The notes below the pieces were generated by a model that made no database searches, was not told the origin of the DNA, and was given only the letters and a program-made list of their open reading frames with translations. This document shows positions 7,527 to 15,402 of a stretch of DNA of 64,000 bases, piece by piece. The stretch's first letter is position 1. Every line of letters starts with the position of its first letter. The stretch covers positions 496,001-560,000 of the forward strand of contig NZ_JAKNQL010000001.1 in assembly GCF_022662375.1 (NCBI RefSeq), written 5' to 3'. The translations under genes were made by a program, and so were the position numbers. This DNA comes from Pseudomonas sp. CROZ-RG-20F-R04-15. GTDB lineage: Bacteria; Pseudomonadota; Gammaproteobacteria; Pseudomonadales; Pseudomonadaceae.

Positions 7527-10500
7527 ATGGCATTGTCAGTCGGTCAGTTGGAACGAATTGCGGAGTTGATAGATAACTCTTTTGCGGTAAAGAGCATTCG
7601 TGATGACGCCAAAAAGGAAAAGAGCAATCCGCTGGAAGTTGCAGGGGATTACGGCACGATAGCTAATGGATTGGCGTCTTTTTTAGACACGCCAGGTCGC
7701 ACGGTCACAAGTTCAATTACTGCACCACTCGTTCTCGCGTCCGCCATTTACAAGTTTTCAAAAGGAACAGCGGGGTTGGATAATTACGCAGATATTGCGT
7801 CTCTGATCGCGTTGAAAACAAATAATCCTGCGTTGGCGCGACTTTCGCTTTCTTTTGCTGTAGGTGTGAAGATAGGTGGTTATATTCAAACTACCTGGGG
7901 GCCGGCAATTGACGCGCGAATAGGTGATTCTTCCATGCAAGTGGGAGATTATTTTTTCGATAAGACGGGGTCGGTCGAATTTGCCGCGGTCATGGCCGGA
8001 GCCTCTCATGCGCTGATGACAGTGGCTTATCTGCCTTCAGAGTTTGGCCCGGTAAAAGAATTGAATGCGTGGATTGATGAAAAAAGGTTGTTTGATCCAG
8101 CATTCAAAGCTTTTGACAACTCAGTCGCGTTCACCGCTGACAATATTTTCGTACCCGCCAACGAAGCAGTTCAATCTTTGACTGCGCAATACGATGCGAT
8201 TTTCAATAGTTCTAAAGGAAGCCAAATCCCTTCCCCAGGTAGTGAGCCTGCGGTACAAGATCTAATAAAAATTGACATAACCCCCAGTCCTGTACCCCAA
8301 CAACACATCCAGGGCGAAAGCAAAGCCCAGCAAGACGTCGCCAACGGCTACATTCAAAACTCGTCGACGAACAGCATCTTCGCCCTCGGCGGGATGCTCA
8401 GCAAAACCGATTTCACCTCCACCCAGATGGCCAGTCTCGCATCTGGCGGTGTCCGCCCCGGTGAAATGCAGCTGGACCCCAACGCTCGCCCCAACACTTA
8501 CCTGTCGCAGTTCTACCCGACCCCGAGCGCGACCAAGCCGGATTTCAGCCTGCGCAGTGCGGTGACCCTGAACGGTTTGTCGGCAATGTCGACCTTCAAC
8601 ACCTACGTTGACCCGCTGTTGCTGGACCTGACCGGCAATGGCGTGCACATGACCGACATTCGTGACGGCGTGCTGTTTGATACCGACCACAGAGGCACGC
8701 TCAAACGCAGCGGCTGGGCGGATCGCACCACGGGCATGCTGGTGATTGACGATGGCAGTGGCCAGGTCAAAGACGTCAGCCAGATGTTCTCCGAGTATTA
8801 CGGCGGCAAGGTCGGCGTCAACGGCGCGGCGGGCGAGGCGAAGTTCAAGGACGGTTTCGCGGCGTTGGCCAGTGAAGACTCGAACAAGGATGGCGTGATC
8901 GATCAGCGCGATCCGATCTGGAGCAAGTTGCGCGTCTGGGTTGACGGCACCCATGACGCCAAAGTCGATGGCGGGGAACTCAAGACGCTGGCCGAACTGG
9001 GAATCACCCAGATCAACGTCCGTGCGGTGGCATCTCCTCAAGCTGAGATGCGCGACGGTAACAAGGTGCTCGCCACCGGTTCGTTCACGATGAATGGCAA
9101 GAGCCAGGAAGCGTTGGCGGTGGATTTTCTGGGGGATCCGGTCAGCAATATCGTGACCAGCCAAGGCACCGGCACGCGCGTGACCTCGACCACCAGCGGC
9201 AAGGACAGCCGCACCACCAGCGCTTATGCCAGCCAGAGCACCACCGGTGAAACGCTGGATGCGGCACAACTGGGCGTGAACAACCTGTATGGCGGCAGCG
9301 GCGATGACACGTTGATCGCGGCGCCGGCCGGCAGTTGGCTGGTGGGCGGTGCGGGCAGCAACACCTATAACGGCGGCGTGGGCGATGACGTGTTTGTCAT
9401 CAGCGCCTCGGACAACCCGACCAACATCCATGGCAATGGCGGTCACGACACGGCGATTATCGTCGGCGACAAAGGCATCGTGCTGAACATGGCCCGCGCT
9501 GGCCTGACTATCGCCCAAGGCGGTGGCGGCAACGACACGATCATGAGCGGTGGCACCGGCAGCGCTTTCATTAAGGGCGGCTCAGGCAACTCGACGCTGG
9601 TCGGTGGCTCGGGCAACGACGTGCTGGTCGGTGGCAGCGGCCACAACACCATCATCGGCGGCAGCGGCAAAGCGGTGATTTATGCCGGGCCTCAGGGCGA
9701 CACCATTTATGCTTCCGAAGGCGGCAGCATCATCCATGCCGGTGGCGGCGCCGATAAAATCTTCGGCGGTGCCGGTAACGACATCATCGAAGTCGGCCAT
9801 GGCAACGCGACCATTGATGGTGACGGCGGGATCAATCTGGTCACGCTGCACGGCACTCACGGCGACTACCGAATCACCCGCACCGCGACCGGTTATGAAG
9901 TGGCCGACAAGGTTGCCGGGCGTGACGGCACGGTGACGCTGAGCAACATCCAGAAGCTCAACTTCTCGGACATTTCCGCTGTTGACCTGCTGACCCCCAA
10001 TGCGATGCCAGTGGCCGATGTGCTCACGCTCGACAAGGCCGGCAAGGCGTTTGATCGCACCCAGACACATCTGATCAGCGCCGAAAGCCTGTTGGCCAAT
10101 GATCAACGTCTGAACAGCCAAGGTGCGCTGCACATTGCCAATGTCGGTGACGCGGTCGGCGGTACGGTCAGCCTCACCGCCCAGGGCGATGTGCTGTTTA
10201 CCCCGGACGCGCGTTACACCGGACTGATCAGCTTCAAGTACGGCGTGGCCGATGCGGCGGGTAATCTGTCGGCGTCGGTGGTGGACCTCGGCAGCGGCCA
10301 GACCGCACCGATGCGTGCCGGTGTGACCCTGCTGACTCCAGAGGTGCCGCTTGATCCCTTGGCTGCTCAGGAATGGTATTTGAGCGACACCCATGTGCTG
10401 CCGGTCTGGAAGGACTACACCGGCAAAGGCGTGCGCATTGGTCAATTCGAGCCGGGCGGCGAGTTCGCTACCGCGCCGGAAATTTTTGATGTCGCGCATC

Positions 10501-13500
10501 CTGACCTGGCGCCGAATATCGATCAGGCCTGGTTGCAAACGCAGAAGACCAACGGCACCTTGCCGGGGCTGGTATCCAACCACGCGACGATGGTCGCGGG
10601 GGTGATGGTCGGCGCGAAGAACGGCATCGGCGGCGTGGGCGTGGCCTACGACGCGAAACTCGGTGGTTACTACCTCGCGGGCAAGGGCGATGATCTGACG
10701 GGACTCGGCCACATGGTCAGTTTCGACATCGCCAACAACAGCTGGGGTTTCACCAATGACTTCGCCCTCAGCAGTTATCAGGACGGCCACTTCACCACCG
10801 CCACCGCGCTGAGCATGAATGCGCAGTACGCGGCGAGCAACGGTCGCGGCGGCCTGGGTACGATCATCGTTGCAGCGGGCGGCAACAGCCGTGCTACCGG
10901 TGGCAATGCCCAGGGTTCGCTGACCAACAACAATCGCTTCTCAGTGGAAGTCGGCGCGATCAACGCACAGGGCGATCTGTCGACCTTGCAGATAGGCTCT
11001 TCGCCATTTTCCAACCCGGGCGCCAGCCTGTTGGTATCAGCACCGGGCAGCAATGTCGTGTCCACCAGCCACATGCTGGAAACCGAACGCGGCTCCACGT
11101 TCGGCAACGATTACACGAGCATGCAGGGCACCAGTTTTGCTGCGCCGATCGTTTCCGGCATCGTTGCGTTGATGCTCGAAGCCAACCCGAACCTGGGTTA
11201 TCGCGATGTGCAGCAGATCCTCGCGTTGTCAGCGCGCCAGATCAACGACCCGGCCACCCAATGGAGCGACAACGCCGCGCATGGCTGGAACGGCGGCGGC
11301 ATGCACACCAGCAATGACTATGGTTTTGGTGAAGTCGATGCGCGGGCCGCGGTGCGTTTGTCCGAGGCCTGGATGACCCAGAGCACCGGCGCCAACGAAT
11401 ACGTCTACAGCGCCTCCAGCGGTGCACTGGGCAAACCGTTGGCAGCGGGCGCGACGCTGACGTCCTCGATTGCGATGAATGCCGGGATGAATGTCGAGCA
11501 CGTCGAGATCGACTTTGATGCTCAGGTTGGCCGCCTCGGCGATCTGACCCTCAAGCTGATTTCCCCCGATGGCACGCAAAGTGTGTTGCTCAACCGTCAG
11601 GGCAAAGTCCCGGATGGCATGCCGGGCGCCAGCGCTAGCGATGTCGGCAGCACGCAGTCCGGCTCGTTCAAGTACACCTTCATGTCGACCCATGACTTCG
11701 GTGAACGCTCGGCGGGCAACTGGACCCTGCAAGTGACCGATTCGGCGTCCGGTCTGCCGGTTACCCTCAATAGCTGGTCGCTGCGTTTGTACGGCAGTAA
11801 GGCGACGGCGGACGACACCTATTTCTACACCGATGAATACCTCAAGTCGGTAGTTGGTCATGCCAATCGCGCGGTGCTGGATGACGCGGTCAACGGTGTC
11901 GCAGGTGGGCGCAATACCCTGAATGCGGCGGCTGTTTCCGGGGACACCTCGGTCAACCTGCTGACCGGTGTTGCCAGCATTGGCGGCGCGGCGCTGACGG
12001 TGAAAAACCCGTCGGCCATTCAGAATATTGTCAGCGGCGATGGCAATGACACGCTGGTCGCCGGCAATGCCGACGCCTTGCTCGACGGCGGACGTGGCAA
12101 CAACGTGCTGACCGGCGGTGCGGGCAAGGACTTCTTTGTGGTGCATCGTCGCGATGCGGGCAACGATACCCTCAACAACTTCGAAGCTGCGCGCGGTGAA
12201 GTCGTCGATCTGGTGGGGTTTGCCGGGAAGAAATTCGCTGATCTGCAACTGACGCAACAGGGCGCGGACGTCAAGGTTGACCTGGGCAAGGGCCAGGTCA
12301 TCGTTCTGAAAAACCAGGCACTCGCCGGCATCACTGCAGCAAACTTCAAGTTTCAGGACAGCTTTGTCGCGCCGACGGCTTACATCAACAGCGACACTTC
12401 GGCGGTCAAGCCGCAAGAGGGCTTGGGCACCGTGGTACTCAACGGTGGCGGTAAAGGCGTGATGTACAGCAGCGACGCTCAGGGTAAAACCGTGGCCTCA
12501 CTGAACGGTACGATTTACAGCCACGACAGCGCGACCTCGGACGTGTTCGTGGTGGCGGCCCAGTCCGGCGTCAAGGATTACAACAACGCCTTGCGTGGGT
12601 TCCGTCACGGTATCGACAAGATCGATTTGCGCCAGACTGGCGTCACCGACTTCAGTCAGTTGATCATCGAGCACAAGAACCGCGCGACATTCAATGGCCT
12701 GACCCAGATTCACGGCGTGTATGTGACACGCATCGGTGCCCAGGGCAGCGATGCAAACACCAACCTGCTGTATCTGGATGCGCTTGATGTGGCGCAGATC
12801 AGTACGACGGATTTCCTCTTTGCCGACCCTGCGCCTGCCGTGGTACCAACGGTTGGACCGGTGCCGCCGGTCACCGATCAGCCTCCGCTCACGGTACCTG
12901 AAACGCTGACGCCGATTGTCGAGCGTCCTGGCGTCGACAAACCTTCGGTGGTCACGCCGCTGCCTCCCATTGACCTGTCCCCGGCCATCAGCGTCCCGAC
13001 CATTGATCCAGTGCTGCGACCTTCGGTCACGATTCCGGACTTCAAGCTTCCGGAGACCAAGACGATTGAGCAGATCCTGGCAGAACGCGGTATCGACCTG
13101 AATCCCAAAGTGCCGGAACACAAAACCTTTGAACAGATCATGGCCGAGCGTGAGGCGAACCGGGGTGGGACGACGCTCCCTGACCACAAAACCATCGAGC
13201 AGATTCTGGCCGAGCGCGCTGTTGGTTCCCTGGTCCCATCGAAAGTACCGGACATCGGCCCGGTCGGTCGGGATGTGCTGGGGCCTGCGTCGATTGATAT
13301 TCCGAGTCCACGGCCGATTATCATCCCGGATGTCCCGACGATCGATATCGCCCATCGTGACCTTGATATCCCGACTCGCCGACCGGTCATCGTTCCAGAC
13401 GTCGTGAGTGCGCAAGACCCGCGCCTGAAAATCGACGATACCTGGGGCGTAGGGCAAACCGCGGACACTACGTTCGCGTCAATCCGGGACAGGATCCGCG

Positions 13501-14198
13501 GCGGTTCAACACCTTCTACAACGAACCCTCTGCCGGCGGCCACCGACCCGAACGTCATGACGGTCCAGGGCTTCTTCGCCGATGTCACGATTGGCGACGA
13601 AAGCAAGACTATCAACGTCGAAGCCTCGAATGCCAAGGTGCATGCTGGCAACGGTGACAACAAGGTTAACGTGACCGGCCGCCGGGGTAATATCACTTTG
13701 GGCAATGGCAATAACGTTGTGATCGGTGACGTCGACAAGTTCACCGTCGGCCATGGCAACAACACCATTACCGATTCAGGGTCTTTCGCCACGGTGAAAC
13801 TGGGGGATGGCAACAACAAGGTGGTGGTCAGCGGCAACATGCCGACGGTTGAAGTCGGGCACGGGGTCAATGACATCGAGTTCAGCAACGGGGGAGGCGA
13901 TCTGGTGTTCGGCAAGGACATCAGCCCCGATCAATTGTGGTTCCAGCACAAAGGGCAGGACCTGCAGATATCGGTGATCGGCAGCAAGCAGGAAGTCACG
14001 CTGCATAACTGGTATGCCGACAAGCCGGAGCGGCCTCGGGACATCATGGCCGGAGACCGTCATCGGTTGATGGATCGTGATGTGGAGCAACTGGTCCAGG
14101 CCATGGCGGCGTTCGCGCCGGCGGCGCCAGCGACCATGACCTTCGGCGGGGCCGAGCAGCAGGCGTTGCAGCCTGTGCTGGCGGCGAACTGGATGTAA
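7527..14198 (+). CDS. Giant RTX type I secreted protein with variable N-terminal module, subtilisin and P domains
   Basis: The start has AAGGAG seven bases upstream. Domains in order: residues 1-270 unknown, helical and hydrophobic in parts (about 55-125), AT-rich DNA; about 280-520 the cassette shared with the truncated copy, ending in EF-hand-like SEDSNKDGVID; about 585-790 RTX nonapeptides such as GGSGNDVLVGGSGHN; about 830-935 a cadherin-like domain; about 945-1280 an S8 subtilisin fold with His1019 (NHATMVAGV), Asn1120 (AAGGN) and Ser1203 (GTSFAAP). The usual catalytic Asp position reads Glu975 (IGQFEPGG). Residues about 1290-1425 resemble the proprotein-convertase P domain. About 1500-1560 is more RTX. 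About 1765-1990 is a proline-rich linker with three KT(I/F)EQI(L/M)AER repeats at 1845, 1866 and 1888. About 2010-2125 holds GxGNN repeats. About 2130-2165 is the type I-associated motif (DQLWFQHKGQDLQISVIG), then a tail ending PVLAANWM. There is no Sec signal, so export should be by the adjacent type I system. Confidence 0.92.
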   Translation: MALSVGQLERIAELIDNSFAVKSIRDDAKKEKSNPLEVAGDYGTIANGLASFLDTPGRTVTSSITAPLVLASAIYKFSKGTAGLDNYADIASLIALKTNNPALARLSLSFAVGVKIGGYIQTTWGPAIDARIGDSSMQVGDYFFDKTGSVEFAAVMAGASHALMTVAYLPSEFGPVKELNAWIDEKRLFDPAFKAFDNSVAFTADNIFVPANEAVQSLTAQYDAIFNSSKGSQIPSPGSEPAVQDLIKIDITPSPVPQQHIQGESKAQQDVANGYIQNSSTNSIFALGGMLSKTDFTSTQMASLASGGVRPGEMQLDPNARPNTYLSQFYPTPSATKPDFSLRSAVTLNGLSAMSTFNTYVDPLLLDLTGNGVHMTDIRDGVLFDTDHRGTLKRSGWADRTTGMLVIDDGSGQVKDVSQMFSEYYGGKVGVNGAAGEAKFKDGFAALASEDSNKDGVIDQRDPIWSKLRVWVDGTHDAKVDGGELKTLAELGITQINVRAVASPQAEMRDGNKVLATGSFTMNGKSQEALAVDFLGDPVSNIVTSQGTGTRVTSTTSGKDSRTTSAYASQSTTGETLDAAQLGVNNLYGGSGDDTLIAAPAGSWLVGGAGSNTYNGGVGDDVFVISASDNPTNIHGNGGHDTAIIVGDKGIVLNMARAGLTIAQGGGGNDTIMSGGTGSAFIKGGSGNSTLVGGSGNDVLVGGSGHNTIIGGSGKAVIYAGPQGDTIYASEGGSIIHAGGGADKIFGGAGNDIIEVGHGNATIDGDGGINLVTLHGTHGDYRITRTATGYEVADKVAGRDGTVTLSNIQKLNFSDISAVDLLTPNAMPVADVLTLDKAGKAFDRTQTHLISAESLLANDQRLNSQGALHIANVGDAVGGTVSLTAQGDVLFTPDARYTGLISFKYGVADAAGNLSASVVDLGSGQTAPMRAGVTLLTPEVPLDPLAAQEWYLSDTHVLPVWKDYTGKGVRIGQFEPGGEFATAPEIFDVAHPDLAPNIDQAWLQTQKTNGTLPGLVSNHATMVAGVMVGAKNGIGGVGVAYDAKLGGYYLAGKGDDLTGLGHMVSFDIANNSWGFTNDFALSSYQDGHFTTATALSMNAQYAASNGRGGLGTIIVAAGGNSRATGGNAQGSLTNNNRFSVEVGAINAQGDLSTLQIGSSPFSNPGASLLVSAPGSNVVSTSHMLETERGSTFGNDYTSMQGTSFAAPIVSGIVALMLEANPNLGYRDVQQILALSARQINDPATQWSDNAAHGWNGGGMHTSNDYGFGEVDARAAVRLSEAWMTQSTGANEYVYSASSGALGKPLAAGATLTSSIAMNAGMNVEHVEIDFDAQVGRLGDLTLKLISPDGTQSVLLNRQGKVPDGMPGASASDVGSTQSGSFKYTFMSTHDFGERSAGNWTLQVTDSASGLPVTLNSWSLRLYGSKATADDTYFYTDEYLKSVVGHANRAVLDDAVNGVAGGRNTLNAAAVSGDTSVNLLTGVASIGGAALTVKNPSAIQNIVSGDGNDTLVAGNADALLDGGRGNNVLTGGAGKDFFVVHRRDAGNDTLNNFEAARGEVVDLVGFAGKKFADLQLTQQGADVKVDLGKGQVIVLKNQALAGITAANFKFQDSFVAPTAYINSDTSAVKPQEGLGTVVLNGGGKGVMYSSDAQGKTVASLNGTIYSHDSATSDVFVVAAQSGVKDYNNALRGFRHGIDKIDLRQTGVTDFSQLIIEHKNRATFNGLTQIHGVYVTRIGAQGSDANTNLLYLDALDVAQISTTDFLFADPAPAVVPTVGPVPPVTDQPPLTVPETLTPIVERPGVDKPSVVTPLPPIDLSPAISVPTIDPVLRPSVTIPDFKLPETKTIEQILAERGIDLNPKVPEHKTFEQIMAEREANRGGTTLPDHKTIEQILAERAVGSLVPSKVPDIGPVGRDVLGPASIDIPSPRPIIIPDVPTIDIAHRDLDIPTRRPVIVPDVVSAQDPRLKIDDTWGVGQTADTTFASIRDRIRGGSTPSTTNPLPAATDPNVMTVQGFFADVTIGDESKTINVEASNAKVHAGNGDNKVNVTGRRGNITLGNGNNVVIGDVDKFTVGHGNNTITDSGSFATVKLGDGNNKVVVSGNMPTVEVGHGVNDIEFSNGGGDLVFGKDISPDQLWFQHKGQDLQISVIGSKQEVTLHNWYADKPERPRDIMAGDRHRLMDRDVEQLVQAMAAFAPAAPATMTFGGAEQQALQPVLAANWM
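8348..8872 (+). repeat. Direct repeat copy 2: cassette inside the intact effector gene
   Basis: This is the partner of 6541-7063. The homology starts near the asparagine-glycine-tyrosine codons that end the N-terminal module and runs through the DPLLLDLTGNG motif. It marks where the variable module joins the conserved scaffold. Confidence 0.85.
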
Positions 14199-14222
14199 GT
14201 AACGGCAGTTGACGCGAAAAAA

Positions 14223-14246
14223 GGCCCGCGATGTTTGTCACGGGCC
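14223..14246 (-). terminator. Terminator for the metzincin gene on the minus strand
   Basis: On the minus strand an 8-bp stem (GGCCCGTG with CGCGGGCC, one mismatch) is followed by TTTTTT. It lies downstream of the minus-strand gene that ends at 14341. Confidence 0.65.
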
Positions 14247-14275
14247 GACGAGGGCGGTGCAATGCCGCCCTCGTC
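14247..14275 (+). terminator. Hairpin after the giant RTX gene
   Basis: A perfect 11-bp stem (GACGAGGGCGG with CCGCCCTCGTC) has a 7-base loop and lies 49 bases after the RTX stop codon. The downstream bases TTATG are a poor U-tract on the plus strand, so it may stop transcription weakly or protect the 3' end. Confidence 0.55.
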
Positions 14276-14340
14276 TTATGCTCGTCTGAAGCGCAACGTG
14301 CAGGTTTGCTTTTAAAGAATAGTTTTTTAGGTGGGGACAT

Positions 14341-15069
14341 TCATTTCGGGTAAAGCAAACGCATCAGGCGTTTGTCTTTCTTGCTGATCCTGCGATTGAT
14401 TGGCACTTCCCAATTACCCAGTGTCAACGTATTAGCCACTGGGTGGTGCATGATCGACCTTTTGTCGTAAGAAGTATAAATCGCCTCCAGCGTGTCGAAA
14501 GGAGTAAACAGGTTTCTGTCGATTTCCTCCGGCGTCAGTGGATTCATTTCGCGGTTCTGATAGAACTCATAGACCTTTGGTTTATCCCACGGGATTTTCG
14601 CCTGCGGGTGCTGGTGTTCATGCATAGCGCCAAGGGCGTGACCGAACTCATGAGTCACGATGACTTCAAAGTCTGGATGATCCGGTTTTACGCCCAGGTC
14701 CATGGTTCTGTCGTCAGGATGAATCAACAACGCGTCGGTGCCGAGCATCGAACTGTTGGAGTTGTTGGTAGTGGCGATGCGTATGTCGCCCACGAGGTCG
14801 TCAACGAACTCGAACTTCAGGTTGATATACGGCAACCATTGACTGGCTGCCTTTATGATTTTGTCTTTGTGATCTGCTTCGGGTGCGTCCATGAAGGCAA
14901 TCTTCAGGGTGCGGCCGTTTGCCCATAGTTTTGAATAATTTAATATCGAGCGTTTACGCCGAGTGCCAGTAGATGTGCCGATGTTGGCCGGGTTTTCATT
15001 GGTGGCCACCTGGTAAGCCTCTTGATCGTCGGGCCATTGTATAAGTTGGCAAACTGTTAGTTCGTGCAT
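14341..15069 (-). CDS. Metzincin (M12-like) zinc metalloprotease
   Basis: The 242-residue protein has the extended zinc motif HEFGHALGAMHEHQHP (HExxHxxGxxHE) and a downstream Met-turn (SIMHHP), which together define a metzincin resembling the astacin-like M12 proteases of pseudomonads. The chosen ATG at 15069 has AAGGA 11 bases upstream; an in-frame ATG at 15120 would add 17 residues. No Sec signal peptide is visible from either start, so the enzyme is either cytoplasmic or exported by another route. It is convergent with the RTX effector gene and could use the neighbouring type I exporter, though no RTX repeats or typical C-terminal signal are visible. The substrate is unknown. Confidence 0.85.
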   Translation of the reverse strand: MHELTVCQLIQWPDDQEAYQVATNENPANIGTSTGTRRKRSILNYSKLWANGRTLKIAFMDAPEADHKDKIIKAASQWLPYINLKFEFVDDLVGDIRIATTNNSNSSMLGTDALLIHPDDRTMDLGVKPDHPDFEVIVTHEFGHALGAMHEHQHPQAKIPWDKPKVYEFYQNREMNPLTPEEIDRNLFTPFDTLEAIYTSYDKRSIMHHPVANTLTLGNWEVPINRRISKKDKRLMRLLYPK

Positions 15070-15292
15070 GATTGACTTCATCCTTGAAGTTGAGAGTAAG
15101 CAGTTGTTCAGGCACTGCAAGTTATTCAGCTCTATATTAGCGCTTGGCCGAAAGGCAAGTGCAATACAACGTTATATGGACTGTGACGTCATGTTTTATG
15201 TCCCGTGCAGGTACGAGCCCGACACCACGGTCACGCGTCGCTTGAAATCCTTGGATTGGCGACGACACGCTCAGGCAGATTAGATTAAAGCT

Positions 15293-15318
15293 GTGGCGGT
15301 GTGGCGGTGTGGCGGTGT
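15293..15318. repeat. Short tandem repeat, three copies of GTGGCGGT
   Basis: GTGGCGGT occurs three times head to tail plus a partial GT. It is non-coding and could vary in copy number by slippage. Confidence 0.8.
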
Positions 15319-15368
15319 CTTGCTGGGAGTTTATTTTTTATAGGGTGCGGGAGTTTGATGCTGCAAGT

Positions 15369-15395
15369 GGCCGTGCCAGATTGACTGGCACGGCC
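15369..15395 (-). terminator. Hairpin after dapC
   Basis: A perfect 11-bp stem (GGCCGTGCCAG with CTGGCACGGCC) has a 5-base loop and begins 8 bases past the dapC stop. There is no clear U-tract after it on the minus strand, so termination is plausible but not certain. Confidence 0.5.
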
Positions 15396-15402
15396 TCGTT
15401 AA

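Larger units (their letters stand above)
15070..15402. other. Intergenic region between the metzincin gene and dapC
   Basis: No convincing gene is seen in these 333 bases. The segment 15121-15200 is AT-rich and should hold the metzincin promoter on the minus strand. An 8-bp tandem repeat and a hairpin, listed separately, lie in the right half. It marks the border between accessory DNA and the conserved dapC-mutS block. Confidence 0.6.

Noticed and set aside
9290..9840. Short periodic repeats that might suggest a CRISPR-like array
   Set aside because: The period of 27 bases or multiples and the in-frame GGxGxD coding explain it as RTX nonapeptide repeats.
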